From NCBI RefSeq assembly GCF_001581005.1, contig NZ_LHZV01000047.1, positions 1-46,871 on the forward strand: a DNA stretch of 46,871 bases. Reading direction: 5' to 3'. This DNA comes from Acetobacter orleanensis. GTDB lineage: Bacteria; Pseudomonadota; Alphaproteobacteria; Acetobacterales; Acetobacteraceae. A program made the position numbers and the translations under genes. The notes under the pieces were generated by a model. That model was not told the origin of the DNA. It was given only the letters and a program-made list of their open reading frames with translations, and did not search any database. Numbering within the stretch: position 1 is the first letter of the stretch; every line of letters begins with the position of its first letter. Below, piece by piece: positions 1 to 7,952 of this stretch.

Positions 1-58
1 CACCACGGTGAATGGCGGCGCGCTGAACCTTGTTGAAGGTGCGGTTGTGTCTAACACC
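1..58 (+). repeat. 58-bp near-exact repeat, copy 1
   Basis: This 58-base segment recurs at 559-616 with a single difference (T at 40, C at 598). Both copies lie in the same reading frame of the repeat protein and are offset by 558 bp, exactly 186 codons or about ten AIDA-like units. It touches the window edge, so it may extend further left. Confidence 0.95.
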
Positions 59-1900
59 ACAGTGGCAGGCAGTGGCAGCTTTACGGTGGCGTCTGGCACG
101 ACGGCGCGCAACACGACCGTCAACGCGGGTGGTCTCGCAACGGTGTCCGGTGGAACGCTGACGACGGCGACGGTCTCTGGTGGGGAAGTGGACGTCTTCT
201 CTGGCGGCACGGTGTCGGCCGCCAATGTGACGAACGGCGGCAACCTGTATGTGGAAGACGGTGCGTCAGCGGTGTCCGCCTCTGTCGGGTCAGCCGGATA
301 TCTGGAAGTGGATGCGGGTGGTGTCGCCAGCGGCACACAGGTTGGCAGCGCCGGGATTGTGCAGCTTGCGGGAACGGGCGTGGCCTCTGGCACCACGCTG
401 GGCAGTTCGGCCACGCTGTATGCGGGGTCCGGCACCACGGCTGTCGGCACGGTGGTGCAGGATGGGGCCTCCTTACAGGTGCAGCAGGGCGGTGTTGCCA
501 GCGGCACGCTCCAGCAGGGCGGCACGACAACTATTTTTGCCGGGGCATCCGCCACGGACACCACGGTGAATGGCGGCGCGCTGAACCTTGTTGAAGGCGC
601 GGTTGTGTCTAACACCGTTGTCAATCGCGGTGGCAAGCTTGATGTGGAAGCAGGCAGCACGGCATCCGGTGTTACGGTGGCCAGCGGTGGGGAGGCAGAT
701 GTCTCTGGCAACCTGTCAAACGCGACTGTGGAAAGCGGCGGCGCGCTGGTGGTAACATCAACAGCAACGATTTCTGGCGTGGTTGTCAGCAATGGCGGTA
801 ATGTTCAGGTTCAATCCGGTGGGTCTCTGACAAACGTACATGTTAGCCGAGGCGGCGGAATTGACCTTGGGTGGCTGGCCTATGATAGCGGGATAACGGC
901 AACGGTCGTTGATGGTCACACGCTTGAGATTTCCGGCGCTGGGAGCAGCAAACCCGTTGCGACGCTGGAAGGCGACTACACTAACGATTTCTTCGTTCTG
1001 TCTGACGATGGGCATGGTGGCACGCTCCTGACACTGGAAGAAGGCACACCTTGTTACTGCCCCGGCACCGCAATTCTGACTGAGACGGGCGAACGCCCGG
1101 TTGAAGAACTGGAAATTGGGGACCGTCTGGTGACGCGTAATGGCACCCTACGCCCAATCCGCTGGATTGGACGCCGTGCTTATGACGGCCGCTTTGCCGC
1201 GGGACGCACCGATATCATGCCGGTGCGGATTGCTGCGGGTGCGTTGGGGAATGGCTTGCCGCAGCGGGATCTGGTTATTTCCCCGCTGCATGCCATGTTC
1301 CTGCTGGATGTTCTGGTTCCGGCTCAGGCATTGGTGAACGGGGAGACCATTACGCAGCAAGACAATGTCAGTGTGATTGAATACATTCATATAGAACTGG
1401 AAACACACGACATTATTTTTGCGGAAGGAGCTCTTTCGGAAACCTTCGTTGATGACGGTAGCCGTGGCATGTTCCATAACGCGCATGAGTTTGCCGAGCT
1501 TTATCCAGACATTCAGCACGAGGAGGCCCGCTATTGTGCGCCCCGCGTGGAAGACGGCGAGGCTCTGGAAATTGTCCGTCGATATCTAGCATCGGTTGAA
1601 CATCCTGCTGTGACGACTGCGGAACTGTATATAGACAGCGTTACCCGCAGCCGGATTGCAGGCTGGGGGTGGGACCCGAAACAGCCAGACGGCAAACTAC
1701 GCCTGAAAATCTGTGCGGGTGGCGTTGTTTTGTGTCATGCGGTGGCCGACCAGTATCGTGGGGATCTGAAGGCTACTGGAAAAGGCAATGGCTTTTATGC
1801 TTTCGAGGTCGATCTGGTCGGTGGGTTGACGGATGAGCAAATTGCAAATCTGTCTGTCTCAGTCGTCGGTGTTGTTCCGGCCGCACGCGCTGTGGCCTGA
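1..1900 (+). CDS. AIDA-like repeat surface protein with C-terminal Hint domain (5' end outside window)
   Basis: The reading frame is open to the left edge, so the N-terminus is missing; residues are numbered here from the GTG at 8. Residues 1-300 form about 16 imperfect repeats of 17-19 residues rich in Gly, Ser, Thr and Val, with a pattern like TVxxGGxLxVxxGGxASGT. These resemble the AIDA-type passenger repeats of autotransporter adhesins, which are often O-glycosylated. A Hint domain (Hint_2 type) follows at about 349-490. It has Cys349 in the start motif CYCPGTAILTETG, then ELEIGD, RPIRWIGR and SPLHAM with His428. Such domains can self-cleave or splice; processing here is inferred. Residues 540-605 form a second domain with motif RIAGWGWD that recurs in the next protein. 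No beta-barrel translocator is visible, so the export route is unclear. The gene stops 17 bp before the glycosyltransferase start, so the two are probably co-transcribed. Confidence 0.85.
   Translation, partial: TTVNGGALNLVEGAVVSNTTVAGSGSFTVASGTTARNTTVNAGGLATVSGGTLTTATVSGGEVDVFSGGTVSAANVTNGGNLYVEDGASAVSASVGSAGYLEVDAGGVASGTQVGSAGIVQLAGTGVASGTTLGSSATLYAGSGTTAVGTVVQDGASLQVQQGGVASGTLQQGGTTTIFAGASATDTTVNGGALNLVEGAVVSNTVVNRGGKLDVEAGSTASGVTVASGGEADVSGNLSNATVESGGALVVTSTATISGVVVSNGGNVQVQSGGSLTNVHVSRGGGIDLGWLAYDSGITATVVDGHTLEISGAGSSKPVATLEGDYTNDFFVLSDDGHGGTLLTLEEGTPCYCPGTAILTETGERPVEELEIGDRLVTRNGTLRPIRWIGRRAYDGRFAAGRTDIMPVRIAAGALGNGLPQRDLVISPLHAMFLLDVLVPAQALVNGETITQQDNVSVIEYIHIELETHDIIFAEGALSETFVDDGSRGMFHNAHEFAELYPDIQHEEARYCAPRVEDGEALEIVRRYLASVEHPAVTTAELYIDSVTRSRIAGWGWDPKQPDGKLRLKICAGGVVLCHAVADQYRGDLKATGKGNGFYAFEVDLVGGLTDEQIANLSVSVVGVVPAARAVA
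559..616 (+). repeat. 58-bp near-exact repeat, copy 2
   Basis: Second copy of the segment at 1-58, 57 of 58 bases identical. It encodes the repeat unit TTVNGGALNLVEGAVVSNT. Neighbouring repeat units are only similar in protein sequence, so the DNA-level identity points to a recent duplication or gene conversion inside the gene. Confidence 0.95.
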
Positions 1901-1917
1901 CGCAAAGCCGGACAGGT

Positions 1918-3579
1918 ATGAAAGCACCTTATATTGTCCCGGTGCACCAGACGGTGCTACCGGGATATCTGGATCTGGCAACCCGCACCCGTATTGTAGG
2001 CTGGGCACAGCCTGCACGGGGCGGGGAGCCAGAAGCTCTCCAAATCCTTGATAATGGCAAGCCTATTGCACGCGTTATTGCTAATCAGGCCCGTCCGGAC
2101 GTAGCGCAGGCCGGGTTTGGTGAAGCCCGTTGTGGGTTTGACCTGCTTATCCCTGCCGCGCTGCCAGCGCACGAGCGGCATGTTATTCAGGCCCGTCGGG
2201 AAAGCGATGGCTCGGAATTAAGTGGCTCCCCGGTCGTTATTGAGGCTGCCAGCGCGTTTGATGAAGACTTGCAACGGCTTGTAAGGCAAGCGGCGCAGGG
2301 TACGCAAACCAACGCTGAGCGGGAAAAAATTCTCGCCTTTTTAGCAGATGTTGCGGACAAACTGCTTGTCGCTCAGGCGCGGACAGAAAGCGGACTGGAA
2401 CAGAAAGAACGGTATAGCCGCCTTGCTCGACGTTATGGGCCAGCTATCCCCCAGAAAATCAGAACACCGCGAGCCCTGATTATTGATGAAAACCTTCCTG
2501 TGGCGGGTCGGGATGCTGGGTCACAGGCTATTTTATCTCACGCGGAAAGCCTTAAAAAGCTTGGCTATAGCGTGAGTTTTGTCGCTTCTAGTGATCTGGA
2601 CCCCGATCATTCTTCTTGTGGTCGGCTTGAGGCGGATGGGCTAACAATCTGGCGTACGCCGCACTACAGCTCTGTTGAGGATATTTTGCGCCGTCAGGCG
2701 GGAACGTTTGATGTCGTGTATTTGCATCGCATCGGGGTGGCGAGCCGTTACCTTGCTCTGGCTCGCCATTATCAGCCGGGTTCTACAGTGCTGTATAGTG
2801 TGGCGGACCTCCATCATCAGCGTCTAAACGGGCAGGCCACTCTGGAAAATAGGCCGGAATTGTTGGCTTTGAGCCGGGCCATCCGGTTACAGGAATGCAC
2901 GGCAGCATGGCAGGCCGATGCTGTGTTGACTCATTCACCGGAGGAGGCTGAATGGCTGACGAGATCCGTTATTCAGGCACGTGTTGCCTGCGTTCCATGG
3001 GCTATTCCGGTAAAAGCGTCGGCAGGTGGTTTTGAAAACCGACGGGATATTGCCTTTATAGGAAATTATGCTCACGCTCCCAATCTCGACGCGGTGCGCT
3101 GGTTTGTCGAGGCAATTCTGCCCGGCTTACGTGAGAAAAACCCTATATTGAGTCTCTGGCTAGTTGGCGCACATCTCCCTACGCATTTGCGTTGGCCAGA
3201 AGGTGTGCGCGTTGTAGGGCATGTCGCTGATCTGGATAAAGACGTTCTGGAGCGGGTTCGTTTGACCGTTGCCCCGCTGAGGTTTGGGGCGGGGATCAAA
3301 GGGAAAGTGTTGGAGAGTTTTGCTGCGGGTGTTCCGTGCGCGATGCTGCCAACCGCCGCTGAAGGGCTTGCTTTGCCACGCTCGCTCGCTCCGCTCGTAG
3401 CAAAAGATGAAAAAGCGCTGAAAAACCTAATTCTCAAGCTCTATGCAGACCCTGAGCGTTGCCAACGGCTGAGTGAAAAAGCCCAAGCCTATATTGCCTC
3501 TACATTTAGCGAAAACTGCACAACCCAAGCTTTACAAGAGGCTATTAAAATAGCTAGTCAGAAAAGAAAGATTTCCTAA
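1918..3579 (+). CDS. GT4-type glycosyltransferase with N-terminal domain shared with the upstream Hint protein
   Basis: A 553-residue protein without a signal peptide, so probably cytosolic. Residues 15-80 form a domain with TRIVGWA and a following pattern like NQARPDVAQAGFG, closely matching the C-terminus of the preceding Hint protein. Residues about 160-545 look like a GT-B glycosyltransferase of family GT4. The evidence is the motif FIGNYAHAPNLDAVRWF at about 380, which is typical of the second Rossmann domain, and GAGIKGKVLESFAAG at 457-471, where Lys461 and Glu466 fit the donor-binding region. Members transfer a sugar from an activated nucleotide donor. The acceptor is unknown; gene order and the shared domain suggest the repeat protein or a surface polysaccharide (inference). 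The start ATG lies 17 bp after the upstream stop, behind a purine-rich GGACAGG. Confidence 0.85.
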   Translation: MKAPYIVPVHQTVLPGYLDLATRTRIVGWAQPARGGEPEALQILDNGKPIARVIANQARPDVAQAGFGEARCGFDLLIPAALPAHERHVIQARRESDGSELSGSPVVIEAASAFDEDLQRLVRQAAQGTQTNAEREKILAFLADVADKLLVAQARTESGLEQKERYSRLARRYGPAIPQKIRTPRALIIDENLPVAGRDAGSQAILSHAESLKKLGYSVSFVASSDLDPDHSSCGRLEADGLTIWRTPHYSSVEDILRRQAGTFDVVYLHRIGVASRYLALARHYQPGSTVLYSVADLHHQRLNGQATLENRPELLALSRAIRLQECTAAWQADAVLTHSPEEAEWLTRSVIQARVACVPWAIPVKASAGGFENRRDIAFIGNYAHAPNLDAVRWFVEAILPGLREKNPILSLWLVGAHLPTHLRWPEGVRVVGHVADLDKDVLERVRLTVAPLRFGAGIKGKVLESFAAGVPCAMLPTAAEGLALPRSLAPLVAKDEKALKNLILKLYADPERCQRLSEKAQAYIASTFSENCTTQALQEAIKIASQKRKIS

Positions 3580-3649
3580 AATATCTTTTTCCATCATGCT
3601 CGCTAATCACATGCATGGAAATATTTACTTGCGAGTGTTCAGGTGAGCT

Positions 3650-3671
3650 TTAGGAAATTATAATTTCCTAA
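3650..3671. repeat. 22-bp perfect palindrome between convergent genes
   Basis: The half-site TTAGGAAATTA is followed directly by its exact reverse complement. It lies between the glycosyltransferase stop (3579) and the convergent lipoprotein stop (3757). It could be a weak hairpin at the ends of both transcripts or a protein-binding site. It has no GC-rich stem and no T-tract, so a standard intrinsic terminator is unlikely. Confidence 0.6.
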
Positions 3672-3756
3672 GAGCAGATTTCGTGCGTTCTACCATTATT
3701 TGCAATAAAGGCATGTTGAAGGCACTGTATAATACGCGCAAACCATGATGCATCTG

Positions 3757-4554
3757 TTAAGGTGCTTTACCGGAAACGATGTGCCGTAAATCCGCTTCCC
3801 AACTCTGGTTTGTGTCGAGTTTGATAGCAGTCGAACTCTGTGTCCATACAATCACGCCGTTAATTACTCTCCTTGTATCGGCTAACTGAGCGAGCCATTC
3901 TGCATCGCCCAGAAAACCATTTTTTGTTACTCCGGCTTTATAAGGGGATATATAGGCGTATATCGGAAGTGATTTATTGATGGTGTGATCATTCGTTATG
4001 GCGGCTTGCAGACGTGCAGACCAAATATCATGGTTTGGCCAGCGCTGGTACATGGTCGGCGCAAAGAAATCGAAACCGCCTTCTCGGTAAATTTTTGCTC
4101 TTATGTCGAGAAATTTTGAATTAAAATCGTAGTCATAAATACCGATTTTTGCTTTTGGATAACTCTCCCGTGTCCATACGATAAACTTTTTGAGTAATTG
4201 AACCTCGTTGTTGGCTTGTTCTGCTGAGGTCGCTTTGTCAATTACAATATTCTCGAAATCGAACGCAATAAATGAGCTTGACCGGAATTGAGCCACGTAA
4301 CTGGCAAGCGTTTTCTTGAACTGGCTTTCAGTCGGGACGTTGTAGCACTGGGTTTCGTCGCACGTCAGTTTCCAAACATCATATATTGATGTGAAGGGTA
4401 GCAACCCGGCTCTGTCGAGGTCGTCCGCGTTAGCGAACCGCGTGCCGTTGAAGACTCGGAAATTCGTCTCGTGAGGTTGTCGTTCGGCTCCTGCGTCCGT
4501 ACAGCCGCTTATTGCTGCTAGCATCGATACTGAGACGCATCGGATAATGAGCAT
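3757..4554 (-). CDS. Putative lipoprotein with TIM-barrel, glycoside-hydrolase-like domain
   Basis: I chose the ATG at 4554 because it gives a short lipoprotein signal peptide with lipobox ISGC and Cys18. The frame stays open upstream to 4737, but that extension would bury the signal. The protein is 265 residues. The mature part alternates predicted strands and helices, with FIAFDFENIVIDK, KAKIGIYDYDF, FDFFAPTMYQ, LPIYAYISPYK and NGVIVWTQSS. This spacing resembles a TIM barrel of a glycosidase, where the FDFE segment and the Tyr/Trp residues at strand ends could line the active site. I do not recognise a specific family, and hyaluronidase-like or GH-like is a guess. Codon use is AT-richer than the flanking genes, which suggests transfer. 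It is convergent with the glycosyltransferase gene. Confidence 0.6.
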   Translation of the reverse strand: MLIIRCVSVSMLAAISGCTDAGAERQPHETNFRVFNGTRFANADDLDRAGLLPFTSIYDVWKLTCDETQCYNVPTESQFKKTLASYVAQFRSSSFIAFDFENIVIDKATSAEQANNEVQLLKKFIVWTRESYPKAKIGIYDYDFNSKFLDIRAKIYREGGFDFFAPTMYQRWPNHDIWSARLQAAITNDHTINKSLPIYAYISPYKAGVTKNGFLGDAEWLAQLADTRRVINGVIVWTQSSTAIKLDTNQSWEADLRHIVSGKAP

Positions 4555-5325
4555 GAACTTCAATGTTTTAAAAACCTTGGAGAAGAAGGTGCTTTCGTGA
4601 CTAATGCATGCGGCAACATTCTCGTCAAGTTGCGTGAGCGGTAAGTTTAAAACATAGAACAATGGCTCTGTTTGACGTTTGCTTATGTCATCGCGTTTTA
4701 TCTGTCGTGGCTGATGAAGTAGACGCATTAGAATCAATGAATACCTCGAGAAAATGAACCGAAAGCAAATTGTTCAATTGCTGTTCGAACGGCCGGTGAT
4801 CCTGTAATGCTAGGAGCTTTTTTGAAAAAAGCTCTTACGAAATAGGCTACGTGGTCAAAAAATATATGGAAAAAATATATCGCTTTTTACGTAGCAACTA
4901 AAATTCGTATGTAAATTACGGTGGTTCAAAAAATAGAGTTTATGTTATTAATTGGTAATGATATGTAGTTGTTTTATAATGAAACTGTATAGTGAACATT
5001 TTTGAGCGAGATGTTTTCCACGCAAAGATTGTTTTTGTGATTTTCAAGAAATCTATAGCGACGGGAAAAGGAAAAATAGGTTAATTCTCTCGAGGACTTG
5101 ATTGTGCTCTCATGAATGCGTGGCAATTAATTGTTCGGATTTTCCGACATGTCTTGTCGAGAAACAGCATGTTATTTCATAATCTCATGCGTGATAATCT
5201 CTCAATCCGCATAGTACACGTCTGGTCGTCGTGATTGATAAGGGCGTCACTTGTTCTGGAAGAGGAGTGGCTATTGTGAGCAGGCATTCCGAATAAGAGT
5301 GAAATGAGAGGGGAGAAAGCGCGTT
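4555..5325. other. AT-rich intergenic stretch, no gene recognised
   Basis: About 770 bp separate the lipoprotein start from the membrane-protein start. The stretch is visibly AT-rich, especially 4840-5060, and contains A/T runs and a short repeated AAAAAATATAT. A hairpin sits at 4811-4837. No convincing ORF or RNA gene was found. It presumably holds the divergent promoters of the two flanking genes. Confidence 0.5.
4811..4837. repeat. Hairpin-forming inverted repeat
   Basis: GAGCTTTTTT and AAAAAAGCTC (4814-4823 and 4825-4834) are exact reverse complements around one G, and the pairing extends outward with one wobble. It resembles a terminator stem rich in A/T pairs, but it lies upstream of both neighbouring genes. 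It could be the remnant of a lost transcription unit. Confidence 0.45.
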
Positions 5326-5919
5326 ATGGTTCCGCATCGATTGACTTCCCCAGATATTTTTCAGCATGTCCGCATAATTATGGCTATGGTGGTTGGTTTA
5401 AGTGTAACCCGACTGCTGACTGGTCTTGTTCGTATTATTCAACATCCTAACCAAACGCGAATTTATCCGGTGCATATTGGTTGGGTTCTGACATTGCTTT
5501 TAATGCTTATGCATTTCTGGTGGTGGGAATTATGGCTGATTGAATTACCAAATTGGAATTTCGAAACTTATTTATTTCTAATTCTATACGCGGTTATACT
5601 CTTCTTCCTGAGCGCTTTTCTCTTTCCTGAGTCTGTTAGTGATTATACGGGCTACGAGGATTTCTTTATATCCAGACGGAAATGGTTTTTCTCGTTTTTT
5701 GCTTTAACGGTCGTTTTTGATCTGATTGATACTCTTATAAAAGGACCGGCGCACTACGCACTCTTTTCTATCGAATATTGGTTCCGTGTTCCTGTTTATC
5801 TCATTCTATGTGGCATTGCGATCTTTTCGGCCAATCGACGATTTCACATTGCGTTCGTCAGCGTGGGGCTGTTTTATGAAATATCCTGGATTATTCGGCA
5901 TTTTGAAACATTGTCCTGA
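5326..5919 (+). CDS. Hypothetical integral membrane protein
   Basis: A 197-residue protein I do not recognise. About five or six hydrophobic segments are visible, at roughly residues 14-36, 47-70, 82-103, 117-137, 149-168 and 173-188. Aromatic residues are abundant, including HFWWWELW near residue 65 in the second segment. There is no cleavable signal peptide and no obvious catalytic motif. The ATG is preceded by GAGGGGAG at a plausible distance. Codon use is AT-rich, like the lipoprotein gene at 3757 and unlike the rest of the window. It has no operon partner: the next gene on this strand starts 226 bp downstream and encodes a cytochrome c. Confidence 0.6.
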   Translation: MVPHRLTSPDIFQHVRIIMAMVVGLSVTRLLTGLVRIIQHPNQTRIYPVHIGWVLTLLLMLMHFWWWELWLIELPNWNFETYLFLILYAVILFFLSAFLFPESVSDYTGYEDFFISRRKWFFSFFALTVVFDLIDTLIKGPAHYALFSIEYWFRVPVYLILCGIAIFSANRRFHIAFVSVGLFYEISWIIRHFETLS

Positions 5920-6145
5920 TATACGAAGTTCTCTCAGAAATCAGGATTGAGGTTTGGACGGAAAGCGCTCTCTTGCTTGTGCAGATGAAGCTCTGTGGAC
6001 CCTGTATGTCACGGGCTTCAGCCCTTCAGGTATGGAGATTAGGAGCGAGCAGGCTACCGACTTTCGGCCAGCAATGATATTATCTGGCTCTTTGGCACAG
6101 GTGCCGGATATAAGGTTGTTTTGGTTTAGTTACAATTGGGAATGC

Positions 6146-6622
6146 ATGATGATCAAATACGGTTTACGTCTTCTGGCTGGTGTCCTTGTGGCCGCTCCGG
6201 TTCTGGCGGGCTCCGCGCAGGCTGCGTCTGATGGCCTGACGGTGTACAACACCAACTGTTCAGTCTGCCATCAGGCAGGCGGCGTAGGGATGCCGGGGCA
6301 GTTTCCTGTTCTGAAGAACCGGATTGATAAAATTGCAGCAACTCCGGAAGGCAAGAAATATCTGGCGGATGTTGTTTTGAACGGTCTGCATGGGCCTCTT
6401 CAGGCAGGTGGGGTTGCCTATGCCGGGTTTATGCCTTCACTCAAAGCACTTTCTGATGAGGATATTGCGGCAGTGCTGAGCTATGTTGCGTCTTTAGGCG
6501 ATACCAAACCCGCCCCGACCCTTACTGCGGAAGATGTGAAGGCAGCCCGTGCAACGCCGAAAAAAGGTCCGGAAATGCAGGCGGAACGAAACGCCCTGAA
6601 TGCGGCGCATTCCATTCCGTAA
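6146..6622 (+). CDS. Periplasmic class I cytochrome c
   Basis: A 158-residue exported mono-haem cytochrome. The ATG at 6146 (or 6149) gives a normal signal peptide ending near GSAQA, residue 26; the frame is open upstream to 5954, but that extension is not signal-like. The haem motif CSVCH is at Cys38, Cys41 and His42. A Met in the segment YAGFMPSLKALSDEDIA is the likely sixth ligand. The C-terminal tail after about 120 is charged and proline-rich. It is a clear paralogue of the lipoprotein cytochrome at 40476-40946: both share GMPG, RIDKIA/RIDRIA, EGKKYLADV/EGRKYLADV and a similar tail. It could be an electron carrier or an alcohol-dehydrogenase-like cytochrome partner; the donor and acceptor are not evident from context. 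Confidence 0.88.
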   Translation: MMIKYGLRLLAGVLVAAPVLAGSAQAASDGLTVYNTNCSVCHQAGGVGMPGQFPVLKNRIDKIAATPEGKKYLADVVLNGLHGPLQAGGVAYAGFMPSLKALSDEDIAAVLSYVASLGDTKPAPTLTAEDVKAARATPKKGPEMQAERNALNAAHSIP

Positions 6623-6649
6623 TGCTATAGGGTTGTAGCAATGCCTTCC

Positions 6650-6673
6650 GCCAGATTAACGCTGTTATCTGGC
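6650..6673 (+). terminator. Possible hairpin after cytochrome c gene
   Basis: The arms GCCAGATTAAC and GTTATCTGGC pair with one bulged T, 28 bp after the cytochrome stop. No T-tract follows, so it is only a weak terminator candidate. Confidence 0.3.
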
Positions 6674-6703
6674 AGGGGGCAGAGCGGACCACTCTAATCA
6701 GGG

Positions 6704-7117
6704 ATGACAATGCCCGTTACACTTCTTGCCTGCATGATTGCCAGCGCGCAGCATTATCACATTCCTCCGCGTGTCTTGCCGGTGATCCAAAAAGTGGAAG
6801 GCGGTGCGACAGGAATGGTGCACCCGAATGGCGATGGGAGTGCCGACCTCGGGCTGATGCAGGTCAATACACGCTGGGTTCTCCCGCTGGCGGATACGCA
6901 TCATCTCCCTGTTCCACAGGTTGCTGCTCGTCTTGTCTCCGACGTCTGCTTCAATATTGAGGCTTCGGCCATTATCATGCGGACATATATTGATGAGGCC
7001 CATGGGGATGTTATCCGCGCTATTGGCTATTATCACTCTCATACGCCTACGCTCGGCGCGGCTTACAGGCGCAAGGTGCTGAATATGGCGACATCCATGT
7101 TTGCTAATAAAAAATAG
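6704..7117 (+). CDS. Lytic transglycosylase, SLT/VirB1-like
   Basis: A 137-residue protein containing one soluble lytic transglycosylase domain. Such enzymes cleave the MurNAc-GlcNAc bond of peptidoglycan to form 1,6-anhydro products. The catalytic Glu is probably Glu32 in VIQKVEGG. The motif DLGLMQVNTRW near residue 50 and AIGYYHSHTP near 107 match the VirB1/IagB-type fold. The N-terminus is hydrophobic but short, so export is plausible rather than proven. An alternative ATG lies two codons in (6710). Short stand-alone members usually open gaps for secretion systems, pili or conjugation machines. It is convergent with the prepilin peptidase gene, 49 bp away, which hints at an envelope-assembly role, but no such system is encoded nearby. 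Confidence 0.85.
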   Translation: MTMPVTLLACMIASAQHYHIPPRVLPVIQKVEGGATGMVHPNGDGSADLGLMQVNTRWVLPLADTHHLPVPQVAARLVSDVCFNIEASAIIMRTYIDEAHGDVIRAIGYYHSHTPTLGAAYRRKVLNMATSMFANKK

Positions 7118-7166
7118 CCGCACAAGGGATGAGGGCCACCAGATCAACTCTAGTTCCTGACCAGTT

Positions 7167-7904
7167 CTAGTTATGGATAAGCAGGCGCGTTACCCAGATT
7201 GATAAGGCCAGACACGGGCCGAATGGCAGAATCATCCGGGCATGTAACGTGCGGCCTCTAACGGCCAGAGCGCAGGCAAACAGAAATCCACAGAGTGAGG
7301 CACCCAGCAGGACGGAAGGCAAAGCTTCTGCGCCAACCCATGCACCGCCAGCGGCAAACAGTTTGGCATCTCCCCCGCCTAGTCCATTGCGTTTTCTTAT
7401 GGCCTTATAGAGGGCGGCCAAGAGCGCAAGGAGAGCCCATCCCGCCAGTGCGCCAATGATACGGCTTTCCAGTGAAGCCCCATCCGGTATGGCTAGGCCT
7501 TCCGCAAGGCCGCAGAGCAGCAGGGGAAGGGTGATTGCGTCTGGGAGAAGGAAGGTTTCCACGTCAATCCAGCTTAATGTCAGCAAGCCCCAGCCGAGCA
7601 GAACATCCCCCCAGACTAGCGGATTGTCTGCTCCTCGCAGTACAAGGCAGAGCAGAGCGACCGCTGTGGCCGCGAGTTCTATCGCCAGATGGGCCGGGGC
7701 AATGCGTGCCCCACAGGCGCTACAGCGGCCCCGCTGCCTGATGTAACTCCAGAGTGGTATGAGTTCGGCCGGGCTGAGCACGTGGTGACAGTGCTCACAG
7801 CGTGAGCGATCAAAGCCAACAGGTTCTCCCCGTGGCAGCCTGCGAATAAGAACACCCATAAAGCTGCCGATAAACGGCGCAAGCACCACAAGAAACCAGC
7901 CCAT
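7167..7904 (-). CDS. pilD: Prepilin peptidase / N-methyltransferase (A24 family)
   Basis: A 245-residue polytopic inner-membrane protease that cleaves type IV prepilin or type II pseudopilin leaders and methylates the new N-terminus. The N-terminal domain has the cytoplasmic zinc-binding tetra-cysteine pattern Cys36, Cys39, Cys61 and Cys64. The two catalytic aspartates are visible as Asp114 in LSWIDVETFLLPD and Asp179 in GLGGGDAKL. The length is typical. About seven hydrophobic segments follow the cysteine region. No pilin or secretion genes are adjacent, so it probably acts on substrates encoded elsewhere. The name gspO would be equally valid. Confidence 0.9.
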   Translation of the reverse strand: MGWFLVVLAPFIGSFMGVLIRRLPRGEPVGFDRSRCEHCHHVLSPAELIPLWSYIRQRGRCSACGARIAPAHLAIELAATAVALLCLVLRGADNPLVWGDVLLGWGLLTLSWIDVETFLLPDAITLPLLLCGLAEGLAIPDGASLESRIIGALAGWALLALLAALYKAIRKRNGLGGGDAKLFAAGGAWVGAEALPSVLLGASLCGFLFACALAVRGRTLHARMILPFGPCLALSIWVTRLLIHN

Positions 7905-7952
7905 AAGGGTTTCTTGTGCCGGACCGCGTGCGTGTCTGCAAGAAGCTCCCGT

